This document shows positions 37,165 through 44,874 of a DNA stretch of 64,000 bases, piece after piece; position 1 is the first letter of the stretch; each line of letters opens with the position of its first letter. The notes below the pieces were generated by a model that had not been told where the DNA came from, searched no databases, and was given only the letters and a program-made list of their open reading frames with translations. Position numbers and translations under genes: made by a program. This DNA is from Paraburkholderia sartisoli (GTDB lineage Bacteria > Pseudomonadota > Gammaproteobacteria > Burkholderiales > Burkholderiaceae), in NCBI RefSeq assembly GCF_900107685.1, contig NZ_FNRQ01000004.1, positions 372,001 to 436,000 on the forward strand, in the 5' to 3' direction.

Positions 37165-38412
37165 TCAGATGGCGCCGGCCACGCGCAACGCGCTGATCTG
37201 CTCCAGCGAGTAGCCGAGTTCAGCCATCACCTCGTCGGTGTGTTCGCCGAGCAGCGGCGAGCGCGTCACTTCAGTGGGGCTGTCCGACAGCTTGATCGGA
37301 TTGCCGACCGTCAGATACTTGCCGCGCGTCGGATGGTCGACTTCGACGATCGTGCCGGTCTTGCGCAGCGACGGCTCCTCCGCGATTTCCTTCATCGAGA
37401 GGATCGGACCGCACGGAATGTCGTGCCCGTTGAGGATTTCCATGGCCTCGAACTTGGTCTTGCTCATCGTCCAGCGTTCGATCTCGGCGAAGATTTCCTT
37501 CAGACGCGGCAGGCGCGCCGCAGCTGTCGCGTATTCGGGATCGGTGGCCCATTCTTCCTTGCCGATCACGTTGCAGATCTTCGCCCACACGGGCGCCTGC
37601 GTGATGAAGTAGATGTAGGCGTTCGGATCCGCTTCCCAGCCCTTGCACTTCAGGATCCAGCCCGGCTGGCCGCCGCCCGACGCGTTGCCCGCGCGCGGCA
37701 CCGCCTCGCCGAACGTGCCGTTCGGGTACTGCGGATATTCCTTCATGACACCGGTGCGTTCGAGCCGCTGCTGGTCGCGCAGCTTCACGCGGCACAGGTT
37801 CAGCACGCCGTCCTGCATCGCCGCCAGCACACGCTGGCCGCGGCCCGTCGAAACGCGCTGAAAGAGCGCCGTGACGATGCCGAGCGCGAGATGCAGCCCC
37901 GTGCCGCTATCGCCGATCTGCGCGCCGGTGACGACCGGCGGGCCGTCGTCGAAACCGGTTGTCGAAGCCGCGCCGCCCACGCATTGCGCGACGTTCTCGT
38001 AGACCTTGCAGTCTTCGTAGGGACCGGGGCCGAAACCCTTCACGGACGCCACGATCATCTTCGGATTGAGTTCCTGGATGCGCTCCCAGGTGAAGCCCAT
38101 GCGATCGAGCGCGCCCGGCGCGAAATTCTCGACCAGCACGTCGCATTTCTGGATCAGCGCTTCGAGAACCAGCTTGCCTTCCGGGTTCTTCGTATCGATC
38201 GTGACCGAGCGCTTGTTGTGATTGAGCATGGTGAAATACAGGCTGTCGACGTCGGCGATATCGCGCAGCTGCTCGCGCGTGATGTCGCCCGCACCGGCCC
38301 GTTCCACCTTGATCACGTCGGCGCCGAACCATGCCAGCAACTGCGTGCATGTTGGACCCGACTGCACATGCGTGAAGTCGAGAATCCTCACGCCGTCGAG
38401 CGCTTTACCCAT
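37165..38412 (-). CDS. frc: Formyl-CoA:oxalate CoA-transferase
   Basis: A 415-residue family III CoA-transferase that moves CoA from formyl-CoA (or another donor) to oxalate, giving oxalyl-CoA. The N-terminus [29 protein letters not shown] and the block [25 protein letters not shown], with the catalytic aspartate (D168 here), match Oxalobacter and E. coli Frc closely. The glycine loop [16 protein letters not shown] is also present. Length is normal. It heads a transcript with the FAH-family and membrane genes, and two copies of the TGTGATATATCACA palindrome lie upstream. Confidence 0.95.
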   Translation of the reverse strand: MGKALDGVRILDFTHVQSGPTCTQLLAWFGADVIKVERAGAGDITREQLRDIADVDSLYFTMLNHNKRSVTIDTKNPEGKLVLEALIQKCDVLVENFAPGALDRMGFTWERIQELNPKMIVASVKGFGPGPYEDCKVYENVAQCVGGAASTTGFDDGPPVVTGAQIGDSGTGLHLALGIVTALFQRVSTGRGQRVLAAMQDGVLNLCRVKLRDQQRLERTGVMKEYPQYPNGTFGEAVPRAGNASGGGQPGWILKCKGWEADPNAYIYFITQAPVWAKICNVIGKEEWATDPEYATAAARLPRLKEIFAEIERWTMSKTKFEAMEILNGHDIPCGPILSMKEIAEEPSLRKTGTIVEVDHPTRGKYLTVGNPIKLSDSPTEVTRSPLLGEHTDEVMAELGYSLEQISALRVAGAI

Positions 38413-38512
38413 GTCATGTCTCCTTCAATGATGTATGCGTTCTGTGTGTACACCGGTCCGTCGTGCATGACTGCGATCTGCGTCGAGATCGACCTGCCCT
38501 GACCGACACGGT

Positions 38513-38528
38513 ATGTGATATATCACAT
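38513..38528. promoter_or_regulatory. GntR operator palindrome 1 (frc upstream)
   Basis: Perfect 16-base palindrome ATGTGATATATCACAT, 101 bases upstream of the frc start. TGTGATATATCACA is of the kind bound by GntR/FCD regulators. Confidence 0.8.
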
Positions 38529-38671
38529 TCATTCAAGCGTAATTTCGCTGCTGTCTTTCTGGTCAAATATCCGCTTTAGCGCCGTCTGGCGTGGATTTCC
38601 GGCCGGATGCACGTCACATCACCACGTCTTGACCAGGGGAAAATACCGAGCAGCATTCATTCACGTTTCGT

Positions 38672-38685
38672 TGTGATATATCACA
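38672..38685. promoter_or_regulatory. GntR operator palindrome 2 (frc upstream)
   Basis: Perfect 14-base palindrome TGTGATATATCACA, 159 bases (about 15 helical turns) from the first copy centre to centre, which would suit looping or cooperative binding. Confidence 0.78.
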
Positions 38686-38787
38686 TACTAGATTTCACGA
38701 AGCGTCAAGGGAGGGCTTTCCCGGCGTTTGCGAAGATCGCGCGATATGAGATGAAGGGGGCCACTGCATGTGCGGCGCGCACAATGG

Positions 38788-38821
38788 AAAAAGGGCCAGC
38801 GGTGACGCCACCGCTGGCCCT
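38788..38821 (-). terminator. Terminator of gntR
   Basis: 13-base perfect arms (38792-38804 and 38809-38821) with a 4-base loop. On the minus strand the hairpin is followed by five T, 32 bases past the gntR stop. Confidence 0.92.
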
Positions 38822-38853
38822 GTTGAGTTGAAGCCGGTCTTCAGTGAAACCGT

Positions 38854-39597
38854 TCAGTCGAGAAAATCGCAGTTCGCCTCGACGAACGTGGCGAGATCCA
38901 GTGAATGCTGGCGCGTCAGACGCTCGGCCAGTTCCGTGTCGCGCTGCTCGAGCGCCTCGATGATCCGCAGATGGTCGACGATGGAACGTGACGCGCGGTC
39001 GCTCTGCGAAATCGTCATGCGGCGGATTGCGCGCACGTGGATGAAGATGTTCTTGATCGTGTCGAGGATGATCTGCGACTTCGACAGCTCCACGATCGCC
39101 TGGTGGAACGCAATATTCGCGTCCGAGTATTCAGCGATGTGCTCGGCCGGCGTGGCGTCGCGGAAATGATCGAACATGTGCCGTAGACGCGCGATTTCCG
39201 CGTCCGTCGCGTTTTGCGTGGCGAGGCGCGCGGCCATGCTTTCGAGCGCGGCCCACATCTGGATCATTTCGACGATTTCACGCTTGCTCTTGCGCACGAT
39301 ATAGATGCCGCGACGCGGCACCATGCGCAAAAAGCCCTCCTGCTCCAGCAGCGTCATCGCCTCGCGAACGGGTGTACGGCTCACGCCGAGCGTTTCGCTC
39401 AGCACGCGTTCATCGAGGCGGATTTCCTCGCGCGACTGGTAAATATCCGCGTCGGCAATGGCCTGGCGCAGCATGGTGTAAGCCTGGTCGCGCAGGCTGG
39501 CGGTCGCATTGATCGGCTGGAGTGCCAGCGTCAACGATGCGACCGGAAGCGCCGCCGCGGGTGTAGCCACTATTTCAGTTTGAAGTTCTGACGACAT
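38854..39597 (-). CDS. GntR-family (FCD) transcriptional regulator
   Basis: A 247-residue repressor-type regulator. The N-terminal winged helix spans about residues 35-105 (LRDQAYTMLRQAI, DERVLSETLGVSRTPVREAMTLLEQEGFLRM, RRGIYIV). The all-helical FCD effector domain follows (MIQMWAALESMAARLA, HMFDHFRDA, SDANIAFHQAIVELS, HLRIIEALEQRD) with the D/H metal-ligand positions of the class. It overlaps the end of a small membrane protein gene by 23 bases. Three matching palindromes, one ahead of that operon and two ahead of frc, make it the likely regulator of frc and of itself. Confidence 0.93.
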   Translation of the reverse strand: MSSELQTEIVATPAAALPVASLTLALQPINATASLRDQAYTMLRQAIADADIYQSREEIRLDERVLSETLGVSRTPVREAMTLLEQEGFLRMVPRRGIYIVRKSKREIVEMIQMWAALESMAARLATQNATDAEIARLRHMFDHFRDATPAEHIAEYSDANIAFHQAIVELSKSQIILDTIKNIFIHVRAIRRMTISQSDRASRSIVDHLRIIEALEQRDTELAERLTRQHSLDLATFVEANCDFLD

Positions 39598-39790
39598 TCA
39601 TCGCCTCTTGTTGAGCGCGCTCACGATGCGGCCTGGCGGCGGGGGCCGCTTCACCGAGGCCGACATAACGGCCGTGCAGCGCGGCGAGCTCAGCAACCGG
39701 CTGCGGAATCCATTTTGTCAGCAAAACAGTGGCGGCGGAACCCAGACCAACCACACCGATGGCAAGCAGCGACAGAGAAACAAAATCCAT
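39575..39790 (-). CDS. Small membrane protein upstream of gntR
   Basis: A 71-residue protein with one N-terminal transmembrane helix (FVSLSLLAIGVVGLGSAATVLLT) and a charged cytoplasmic tail rich in Arg, Glu and Ala. The start MDFVSLSL follows CGGAGC, and its end overlaps the gntR start by 23 bases, so translation of the two is probably coupled. No family is recognised. It resembles single-pass accessory proteins; a regulatory or transporter-assisting role is possible but unproven. Confidence 0.6.
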   Translation of the reverse strand: MDFVSLSLLAIGVVGLGSAATVLLTKWIPQPVAELAALHGRYVGLGEAAPAARPHRERAQQEAMNVVRTSN

Positions 39791-39859
39791 TTGAAGCTCC
39801 GAATGAGTGAGTGAATGACTCAATCATATGCTGCATTGCCGCAAAAATCAATATTTCGT

Positions 39860-39874
39860 ATGTGATATATCACT
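39860..39874. promoter_or_regulatory. GntR operator palindrome 3 (gntR operon upstream)
   Basis: ATGTGATATATCACT: 13 of 14 core positions match the frc-upstream palindromes. It lies about 70 bases before the small membrane gene that heads the gntR operon, consistent with autoregulation. Confidence 0.75.
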
Positions 39875-40009
39875 GAGTGTTGCATCTAAAACACAAACAC
39901 ACGGTAGCACGGTGGGAAGGATGCGTGTCCGCGACGCATGCTAATTGACATGCGACTCGACACGCAATGGGGTCGCAACGCGCATGGGCACGCGCCGGAG
40001 CCAGCGGCG

Positions 40010-41575
40010 TCAGGCGATTGCGCCTGTCTCCAGCCGGAACACGGCGACTGCATCTTTCAGCAGCGTCGACTGGGCCCGCAGCGATTCCGCGGCCGCCGCG
40101 GCCTGTTCGACGAGCGCGGCGTTCTGCTGCGTCGACTGGTCCATCTGCGTGACCGTGACGTTGATCTGCTCGAGGCCGTGATGCTGTTGTTCCGCAGCGC
40201 TCGAAATTTCCGACATGATGAGCGTCACGCGTTGCACGGAAGCGACGACGTCGCTCATCGTGACGCCCGCGCGTTCCACGAGCGCTTCGCCGGAGCGGAT
40301 CCGCTCGACGGAGCTGCCAATCAGCGAAGCGATTTCCTTCGCTGCCGCCGCCGTGCGTTGCGCGAGGCTGCGCACCTCGGCGGCCACGACGGCGAAGCCC
40401 CTTCCCTGCTCGCCCGCACGCGCCGATTCGACGGCCGCGTTGAGCGCGAGGATATTCGTCTGGAACGCGATGCCGTCGATCACGCCGATGATCTCGGCGA
40501 TGCGCTGCGAGTCGCGCGAAATGTCGCGCATCGTGCTGACCGCTTCATGCACCACGCCGCCGCCCGCGACGGCCGTCTCCGACGCCTTCTGCGCCAGCTC
40601 ATTGGCCTGCTTCGCGTTGTCGGCGTTCTGGCGCACGGTGACCGTCAGCTCTTCCATGCCGACGGCGGCCTTCTCGAGCGCCGCCGCCTGCTGTTCCGTG
40701 CGCGACGACAGATCGGTATTGCCAAGCGCGATTTCCCGCGCGCCCGTGTGGATCACATCCGTGCTGCTGCGCACCGTCACCACGGTACGGCGCAAGCCGT
40801 CCTGCATCTGGCTGAGCGCGCCCAGCAATGCGCCCATTTCATTGTTGCGTTCGTTCGGAATCTCGCCCGACAGATCGCCGCCCGCGATCAGGCGGAACTG
40901 CGCGATCGCACGTTCGACCGGACGGATGATCGCGCGCATCAACGCCATGCGGCCGGCGATGCTCACGGCGAGCAGCAGCACGGTCACGCCGACCAGCACC
41001 TGCACGGTCAGCGAGAAACGGCTTTGCGCCTGCAGGAAACGCCCCTCCTGGCGCTGCATCAGACGTGCTTCGAGTGCGGAGACGGCACGCGCATACTGGC
41101 CGGCGATCGCTTCGGTTTCCTTGCCCTGGAGTTGCTTGAACGAGATGAAGTCGTTGGTATCGAGCGCCTTGAACGCCGGCAGCAACGCCTGCGAAACGAG
41201 CTTCGCGCGCGTGACGGCAAGACTCTCCACGTCGGCGCGCAGGTTGTCGTCCTGTCTGGCGAGGCCGTCGAAGCGCTTGTACGCCGCATCGGCGACGGTG
41301 ACCGCGCGATGCGATTCGTCGAGAAGCGCCGGGTCCGGCTCACCCAGGCCATAGAGCGCGTAATAGCTGTTCATCAGCAGGCGCGCACGCAGCACTTCCT
41401 CCGAACTCTGATGCAGGGCGACCAGCGCGCCCGTGTCGTCGCTATACATTTTTTGCAGCGCGACATTGCTCATGCGCGTCCCCGCAATGCCCATCGCACC
41501 GATGGCGATCGACATGAGCGACAACACGCCAATAACGGCGGTCAACGTCGCCCGGATAGACAGTTTTCTGATCAT
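40010..41575 (-). CDS. Methyl-accepting chemotaxis protein
   Basis: A 521-residue chemoreceptor. The first transmembrane helix is [21 protein letters not shown], followed by a periplasmic four-helix (TarH-type) sensor of about 150 residues and a second helix ([20 protein letters not shown]). Then come a HAMP linker ([25 protein letters not shown]) and the signalling domain, whose tip is [46 protein letters not shown]. No C-terminal CheR-binding pentapeptide is visible. It sits between gntR and the second OFA antiporter, hinting at a carboxylate ligand, which is inference. A GAGGAAG site supports the start. Confidence 0.94.
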   Translation of the reverse strand: MIRKLSIRATLTAVIGVLSLMSIAIGAMGIAGTRMSNVALQKMYSDDTGALVALHQSSEEVLRARLLMNSYYALYGLGEPDPALLDESHRAVTVADAAYKRFDGLARQDDNLRADVESLAVTRAKLVSQALLPAFKALDTNDFISFKQLQGKETEAIAGQYARAVSALEARLMQRQEGRFLQAQSRFSLTVQVLVGVTVLLLAVSIAGRMALMRAIIRPVERAIAQFRLIAGGDLSGEIPNERNNEMGALLGALSQMQDGLRRTVVTVRSSTDVIHTGAREIALGNTDLSSRTEQQAAALEKAAVGMEELTVTVRQNADNAKQANELAQKASETAVAGGGVVHEAVSTMRDISRDSQRIAEIIGVIDGIAFQTNILALNAAVESARAGEQGRGFAVVAAEVRSLAQRTAAAAKEIASLIGSSVERIRSGEALVERAGVTMSDVVASVQRVTLIMSEISSAAEQQHHGLEQINVTVTQMDQSTQQNAALVEQAAAAAESLRAQSTLLKDAVAVFRLETGAIA

Positions 41576-41921
41576 GCGCTTCCTCACTGGTTTGGTCTTG
41601 CACGCCTTGCTAGCGACACACGCCTGGCAATCTGCATGCTCCAAAACCCTAAGCGTCCCGGTATCTGAATCCACCCCTGAAAACAGACCAGAAAACACAC
41701 TATGTGGGTTGCAAAAACCGCCGTGTGGCGCGCTATCCGCACGGTTTTCATTCATCAGCGGATTACTCCGGGCAAACCCGTTATGCATTCGCGCCTCATA
41801 TTGCCAACGCGGGCCGCTCCTCATATTGTGGAGCGCGCAACGCACAGGCCTCGAAGACCGCGCTAAAGAAAAGCGCATCAGAGCCGATAACTATCAGTTA
41901 CCCCCTTAACGGAGACCGACC
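41576..41921. other. Divergent intergenic region, chemoreceptor to antiporter
   Basis: 346 bases without a supported gene. A short palindrome TAACT ATC AGTTA (41888-41900) lies 21 bases ahead of the antiporter ATG, close to its GGAGACC ribosome site, where it could act as an operator. The rest shows AT-rich patches but no clear promoter. Confidence 0.45.
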
Positions 41922-43319
41922 ATGAGCAGCATGACAGACCACCCGGAGAGCCCGGGCTCGTCCGGCTTCTTTTCCAAACAGGCTACCGTCGCAAAACCAG
42001 GCTTTTCCCGCTGGATGGTTCCGCCCGCCGCGCTCGCCGTGCATCTGTGTATCGGCCAGGCGTACGCGTTCTCCGTCTTCAACGGCCCGCTCACGAAAGT
42101 CATCGGCATCACGCAATCCGCACCGGACGACTGGACGCTCACGACCCTCGGCTGGATCTTCTCGCTCGCCATCGTGTTCCTCGGCCTGTCCGCCGCGTTC
42201 GCCGGCAAATGGCTTGAACGTGTCGGGCCGCGCCGCACGATGCTCACGGCGGCATGCTGCTTCGGCGGCGGTTTCATCGTGTCGGCCGTGGGTGTGTGGC
42301 TGCATCAGATCGTGCTGCTCTATCTCGGCTACGGCGTGATCGGCGGCATCGGGCTCGGGCTCGGTTATGTGTCGCCGGTGTCGACGCTGATCCGCTGGTT
42401 TCCGGACCGCCGCGGCATGGCGACCGGCCTCGCCATCATGGGCTTCGGCGGTGGTGCGATGATCGCGGCGCCGCTGTCGGTGGCGCTGATGAACCACTTC
42501 AAGAGCGCAACGAGCATCGGCGTCGCCGAAACGTTCGTGGTGCTCGGCATCGCGTACTTCATCTCGATGACGATCGGCGCCCTCACGATCCGCATTCCGG
42601 CGCCCGACTGGAAGCCGGCTGGCTGGACACCACCGGAAACGTCGCACCAGATGATCACGCGCAACCACGTACACATCGATCAGGCGCTGAAGACGCCGCA
42701 GTTCTATCTGATCTGGTTCGTGCTGTTCCTGAACGTGACGGCTGGCATCGGCATTCTCGGCCAGGCTTCGGTGATGATCCAGGAGAGCTTCAAGAACACC
42801 GTGACAGCGGGCGCCGCTGCCGGCTTCGTCGGGCTGCTCTCGCTCTTCAACATGGGCGGGCGCTTCGTGTGGGCGTCGGCGTCGGACTTCATCGGCCGCA
42901 AGAACACGTACTACGTCTTCTTCGTGTTCGGTGCCGTGCTGTACTACTCGGTGCCGGGCTTCGCCGCGTCGGGCAACATCGCGCTCTTCGTGCTGGCGTT
43001 CTGCCTGATTATCTCGATGTACGGCGGTGGCTTCTCGACGGTTCCCGCGTATCTCGCGGACATGTTCGGCACCGCGTTCGTCGGCGGCATCCACGGCCGT
43101 CTTCTGACGGCGTGGGCAGCGGCTGGCGTGGCGGGCCCGGTGCTGGTCAACTACATCCGCGCCTATCAGGTTGCGCATGGCGTGGCCAAGGCCGATGCGT
43201 ACACGATGACGGTGCATATCATGACCGTGCTGCTGGTGGTGGGCTTTATCTGCAATCTGCTCGTCAAGCGCGTGGACAACAAACACCACATGAACGAAAC
43301 ACAGCTCGCCAGCCAGTAA
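41922..43319 (+). CDS. OFA-family major facilitator (oxalate:formate antiporter-like)
   Basis: A 465-residue, 12-helix carrier of the OFA branch. Blocks: RWMVPPAALAVHLCIGQAYAFSVFNGPLTKVIG, WIFSLAIVFLGLSAAFAGKWLERVGPRR, YGVIGGIGLGLGYVSPVSTLIRWFPDRRGMATGLAIMGFGGGAMI and YLADMFGTAFVGGIHGRLLTAWAAAGVAGP. It is clearly distinct from the copy at 32390. It is followed ten bases later by a 42-residue single-helix protein of the type known to accompany such carriers. Probable substrate: oxalate or a related carboxylate. Confidence 0.94.
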   Translation: MSSMTDHPESPGSSGFFSKQATVAKPGFSRWMVPPAALAVHLCIGQAYAFSVFNGPLTKVIGITQSAPDDWTLTTLGWIFSLAIVFLGLSAAFAGKWLERVGPRRTMLTAACCFGGGFIVSAVGVWLHQIVLLYLGYGVIGGIGLGLGYVSPVSTLIRWFPDRRGMATGLAIMGFGGGAMIAAPLSVALMNHFKSATSIGVAETFVVLGIAYFISMTIGALTIRIPAPDWKPAGWTPPETSHQMITRNHVHIDQALKTPQFYLIWFVLFLNVTAGIGILGQASVMIQESFKNTVTAGAAAGFVGLLSLFNMGGRFVWASASDFIGRKNTYYVFFVFGAVLYYSVPGFAASGNIALFVLAFCLIISMYGGGFSTVPAYLADMFGTAFVGGIHGRLLTAWAAAGVAGPVLVNYIRAYQVAHGVAKADAYTMTVHIMTVLLVVGFICNLLVKRVDNKHHMNETQLASQ

Positions 43320-43329
43320 GGAGACCGAC

Positions 43330-43458
43330 ATGACCGAATTGAACGCCGTGCATCCGACCAGTAAAGCTAAACTGGTGGTCTTCTGGGCCTATGTGCTGAT
43401 TCCCCTCGCATGGGGTGTCGTGAACACGCTGATTCAGGCAATGAAGCTCTTCAGCTAG
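43330..43458 (+). CDS. MFS (oxalate:formate antiporter) small subunit-like protein
   Basis: A 42-residue single-pass membrane protein: a short polar start (MTELNAVHPTSKAK) then one helix (LVVFWAYVLIPLAWGVVNTLI) and a short tail. It lies ten bases after the antiporter stop behind its own GGAGACCGAC ribosome site, and a strong terminator follows, so it belongs to the antiporter transcript. Proteins of this kind are annotated as MFS transporter small subunits next to OFA carriers. It is shorter than most gene-finding cut-offs. Confidence 0.85.
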   Translation: MTELNAVHPTSKAKLVVFWAYVLIPLAWGVVNTLIQAMKLFS

Positions 43459-43481
43459 ATACGTTCTTTTAAGTTATTCAC

Positions 43482-43512
43482 AAAAAGCCGGGCTTGATGC
43501 CCGGCTTTTTTT
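43482..43512 (+). terminator. Terminator after the antiporter small subunit
   Basis: AAAAAGCCGGGC, a 5-base loop TTGAT, and GCCCGGC running into seven T. It lies 23 bases after the stop. Confidence 0.95.
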
Positions 43513-43786
43513 ATTCCAGATTTCGCGCCTGGATACCGCCAGAAACATCTTAAATATGCCGACGTCTTCACGCTCACTGAGAAATATCAAGCCAGCATAA
43601 CCATCGCCTTGACCCAACGTGCAGAAGTCGAAATAATCCTCAAGATCGTCCAGACTTTCAGTGATGTTACAAATTATGTGTGTGCGGTATTTGAACGTTT
43701 GCTAATATTTGCGAATCATTGAGACATGCGAACCCATTTTTATCCGCTGCATCAAGTGCTGTCTACCTTTCACGGAGGCTCCCTGC

Positions 43787-43822
43787 ATGTGCGTAAGAAC
43801 GGTTCCACCTACGCCTCCCTAG
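43787..43822 (+). CDS. Candidate 11-residue leader peptide
   Basis: The frame MCVRTVPPTPP ends at a TAG and is preceded by a good ribosome site (GGAGG at 43774-43778, eight bases before the ATG). Its two proline pairs are the kind of sequence that slows ribosomes. It lies 190 bases ahead of the first gene of the envelope cluster, so it could be a translated leader. A chance ORF cannot be excluded. Confidence 0.35.
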   Translation: MCVRTVPPTPP

Positions 43823-44011
43823 CCGGCTGATCGCGAAACCGGTCTGCAATCGGACACTCAGTCGGGAAGATTTTATTCTTCTCGTGTTTCCGGCGGGATT
43901 GGCTCATGCACAGCCAATTACTACTTCAGTCGATATGCATATTGTTTAATCCGGTTTGCGAAAGCAAATGGATAGTTGCGTTCGGCGCGTCCGTATTTCT
44001 TTATATAAAAC

Positions 44012-44800
44012 ATGAATCCTGCTCGCCGATTTGTCCGGGTGTCGTTACTCTCAATCCTCTTTATCGCTCGAGGCACATACGCGCAGACGGCGGACGACGC
44101 CAACAAGAGTAACAACCCGCTCAATCTCGCGGCCTCGTTCAACGTACAGAACTTCTATACGCCGAGCGTGTTCGGCAGCAATGTCCATACCAACGATCTG
44201 CTGCTACGCCCGACGGTACCAATCGGTCCGGGGCTGATCGGCGTGCCGCAGATTTTCCGCGGCACGCTGCCCATCAGCACACGCCCTGACCCGAGCGGCG
44301 GCTACAACACCGGCCTCGGCGACATCAACCTGTTCGACATCTTTCTGCTGAGCCAGGGTGATGTCCAGGTTGGCGTCGGACCGCTTTTGACCATGCCCAC
44401 CGCAACAGATCCAAGCCTTGGCACGGGCAAATGGCAGGCGGGTCTCGCCGCGGTCGCCGTGAGCGCGACGAAAGCCCGGCTGCTCGGCGCGCTGGTCCAG
44501 TGGCAACACTCGTTCGCCGGCCAGAGCGGCCGGCCGGCTACACAGTCGCTCACCGCGCAGCCCTTCGGCATCTTCAACCTGCCGGACGGCTGGTACATCC
44601 GCTCGACCGGCACATGGACGTTCGACCTCCAGCACGGCAGCTATTACATCCCGGTTGGCCTCGGCGCCGGCAAGGCATGGAAAGGCGGGTCGACCATCTA
44701 TAACGCGTTCATCGAACCGCAGTACTCCATCGCCCACTCGGGCGCGGGCGTGCCGCAATTCACGATTTTCGCCGGGCTGAACATGACGTTCGGCAAGTAA
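44012..44800 (+). CDS. Predicted outer-membrane beta-barrel protein
   Basis: A 262-residue exported protein. The signal peptide (PARRFVRVSLLSILFIARGTYA/QTA) is followed by alternating strands rich in aromatic residues (FNVQNFYTPSVFGSNVHTNDLLLRPTVPIG, WYIRSTGTWTFDL, YYIPVGLGAGKAW) and a C-terminus FTIFAGLNMTFGK, typical of small barrels. It resembles transporter-type barrels next to DUF1254 genes, but I cannot name it. No good ribosome site precedes the ATG. First gene of the envelope run. Confidence 0.72.
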   Translation: MNPARRFVRVSLLSILFIARGTYAQTADDANKSNNPLNLAASFNVQNFYTPSVFGSNVHTNDLLLRPTVPIGPGLIGVPQIFRGTLPISTRPDPSGGYNTGLGDINLFDIFLLSQGDVQVGVGPLLTMPTATDPSLGTGKWQAGLAAVAVSATKARLLGALVQWQHSFAGQSGRPATQSLTAQPFGIFNLPDGWYIRSTGTWTFDLQHGSYYIPVGLGAGKAWKGGSTIYNAFIEPQYSIAHSGAGVPQFTIFAGLNMTFGK

Positions 44801-44874
44801 GTGACGACGCACACGGGTAACGCGGCGCGACCGCGCCATCCGGCCAGCAAGCCGTTTCGTACAAGGTGATCGAT

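Larger units (their letters stand above)
38413..38853. other. frc control region
   Basis: 441 bases between frc and the 3' end of gntR. It holds two operator palindromes and the gntR terminator, all listed separately. The rest shows no convincing gene. Confidence 0.6.
43459..44011. other. Long, AT-richer intergenic region
   Basis: 553 bases separating the oxalate island from the envelope cluster. After the antiporter terminator it shows a short proline-rich ORF with a strong ribosome site (43787-43822, listed separately) and an AT-rich run up to the next start. Base composition is less GC-rich than the neighbours. Other short frames here are not convincing. Confidence 0.5.

Noticed and set aside
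39938..41668. 576-residue open frame on the plus strand
   Set aside because: Antisense to the chemoreceptor, which has complete and conserved domains.
41888..41900. TAACT ATC AGTTA as a fourth copy of the LysR-type motif
   Set aside because: It shares only TAACTAT with the three elements and lacks the ACTTTAA core, so it was noted only as a separate palindrome.
43906..44112. 68-residue frame before the first barrel gene
   Set aside because: It overlaps the start of the signal-peptide-bearing gene at 44012 in another frame and has no ribosome site or family match.
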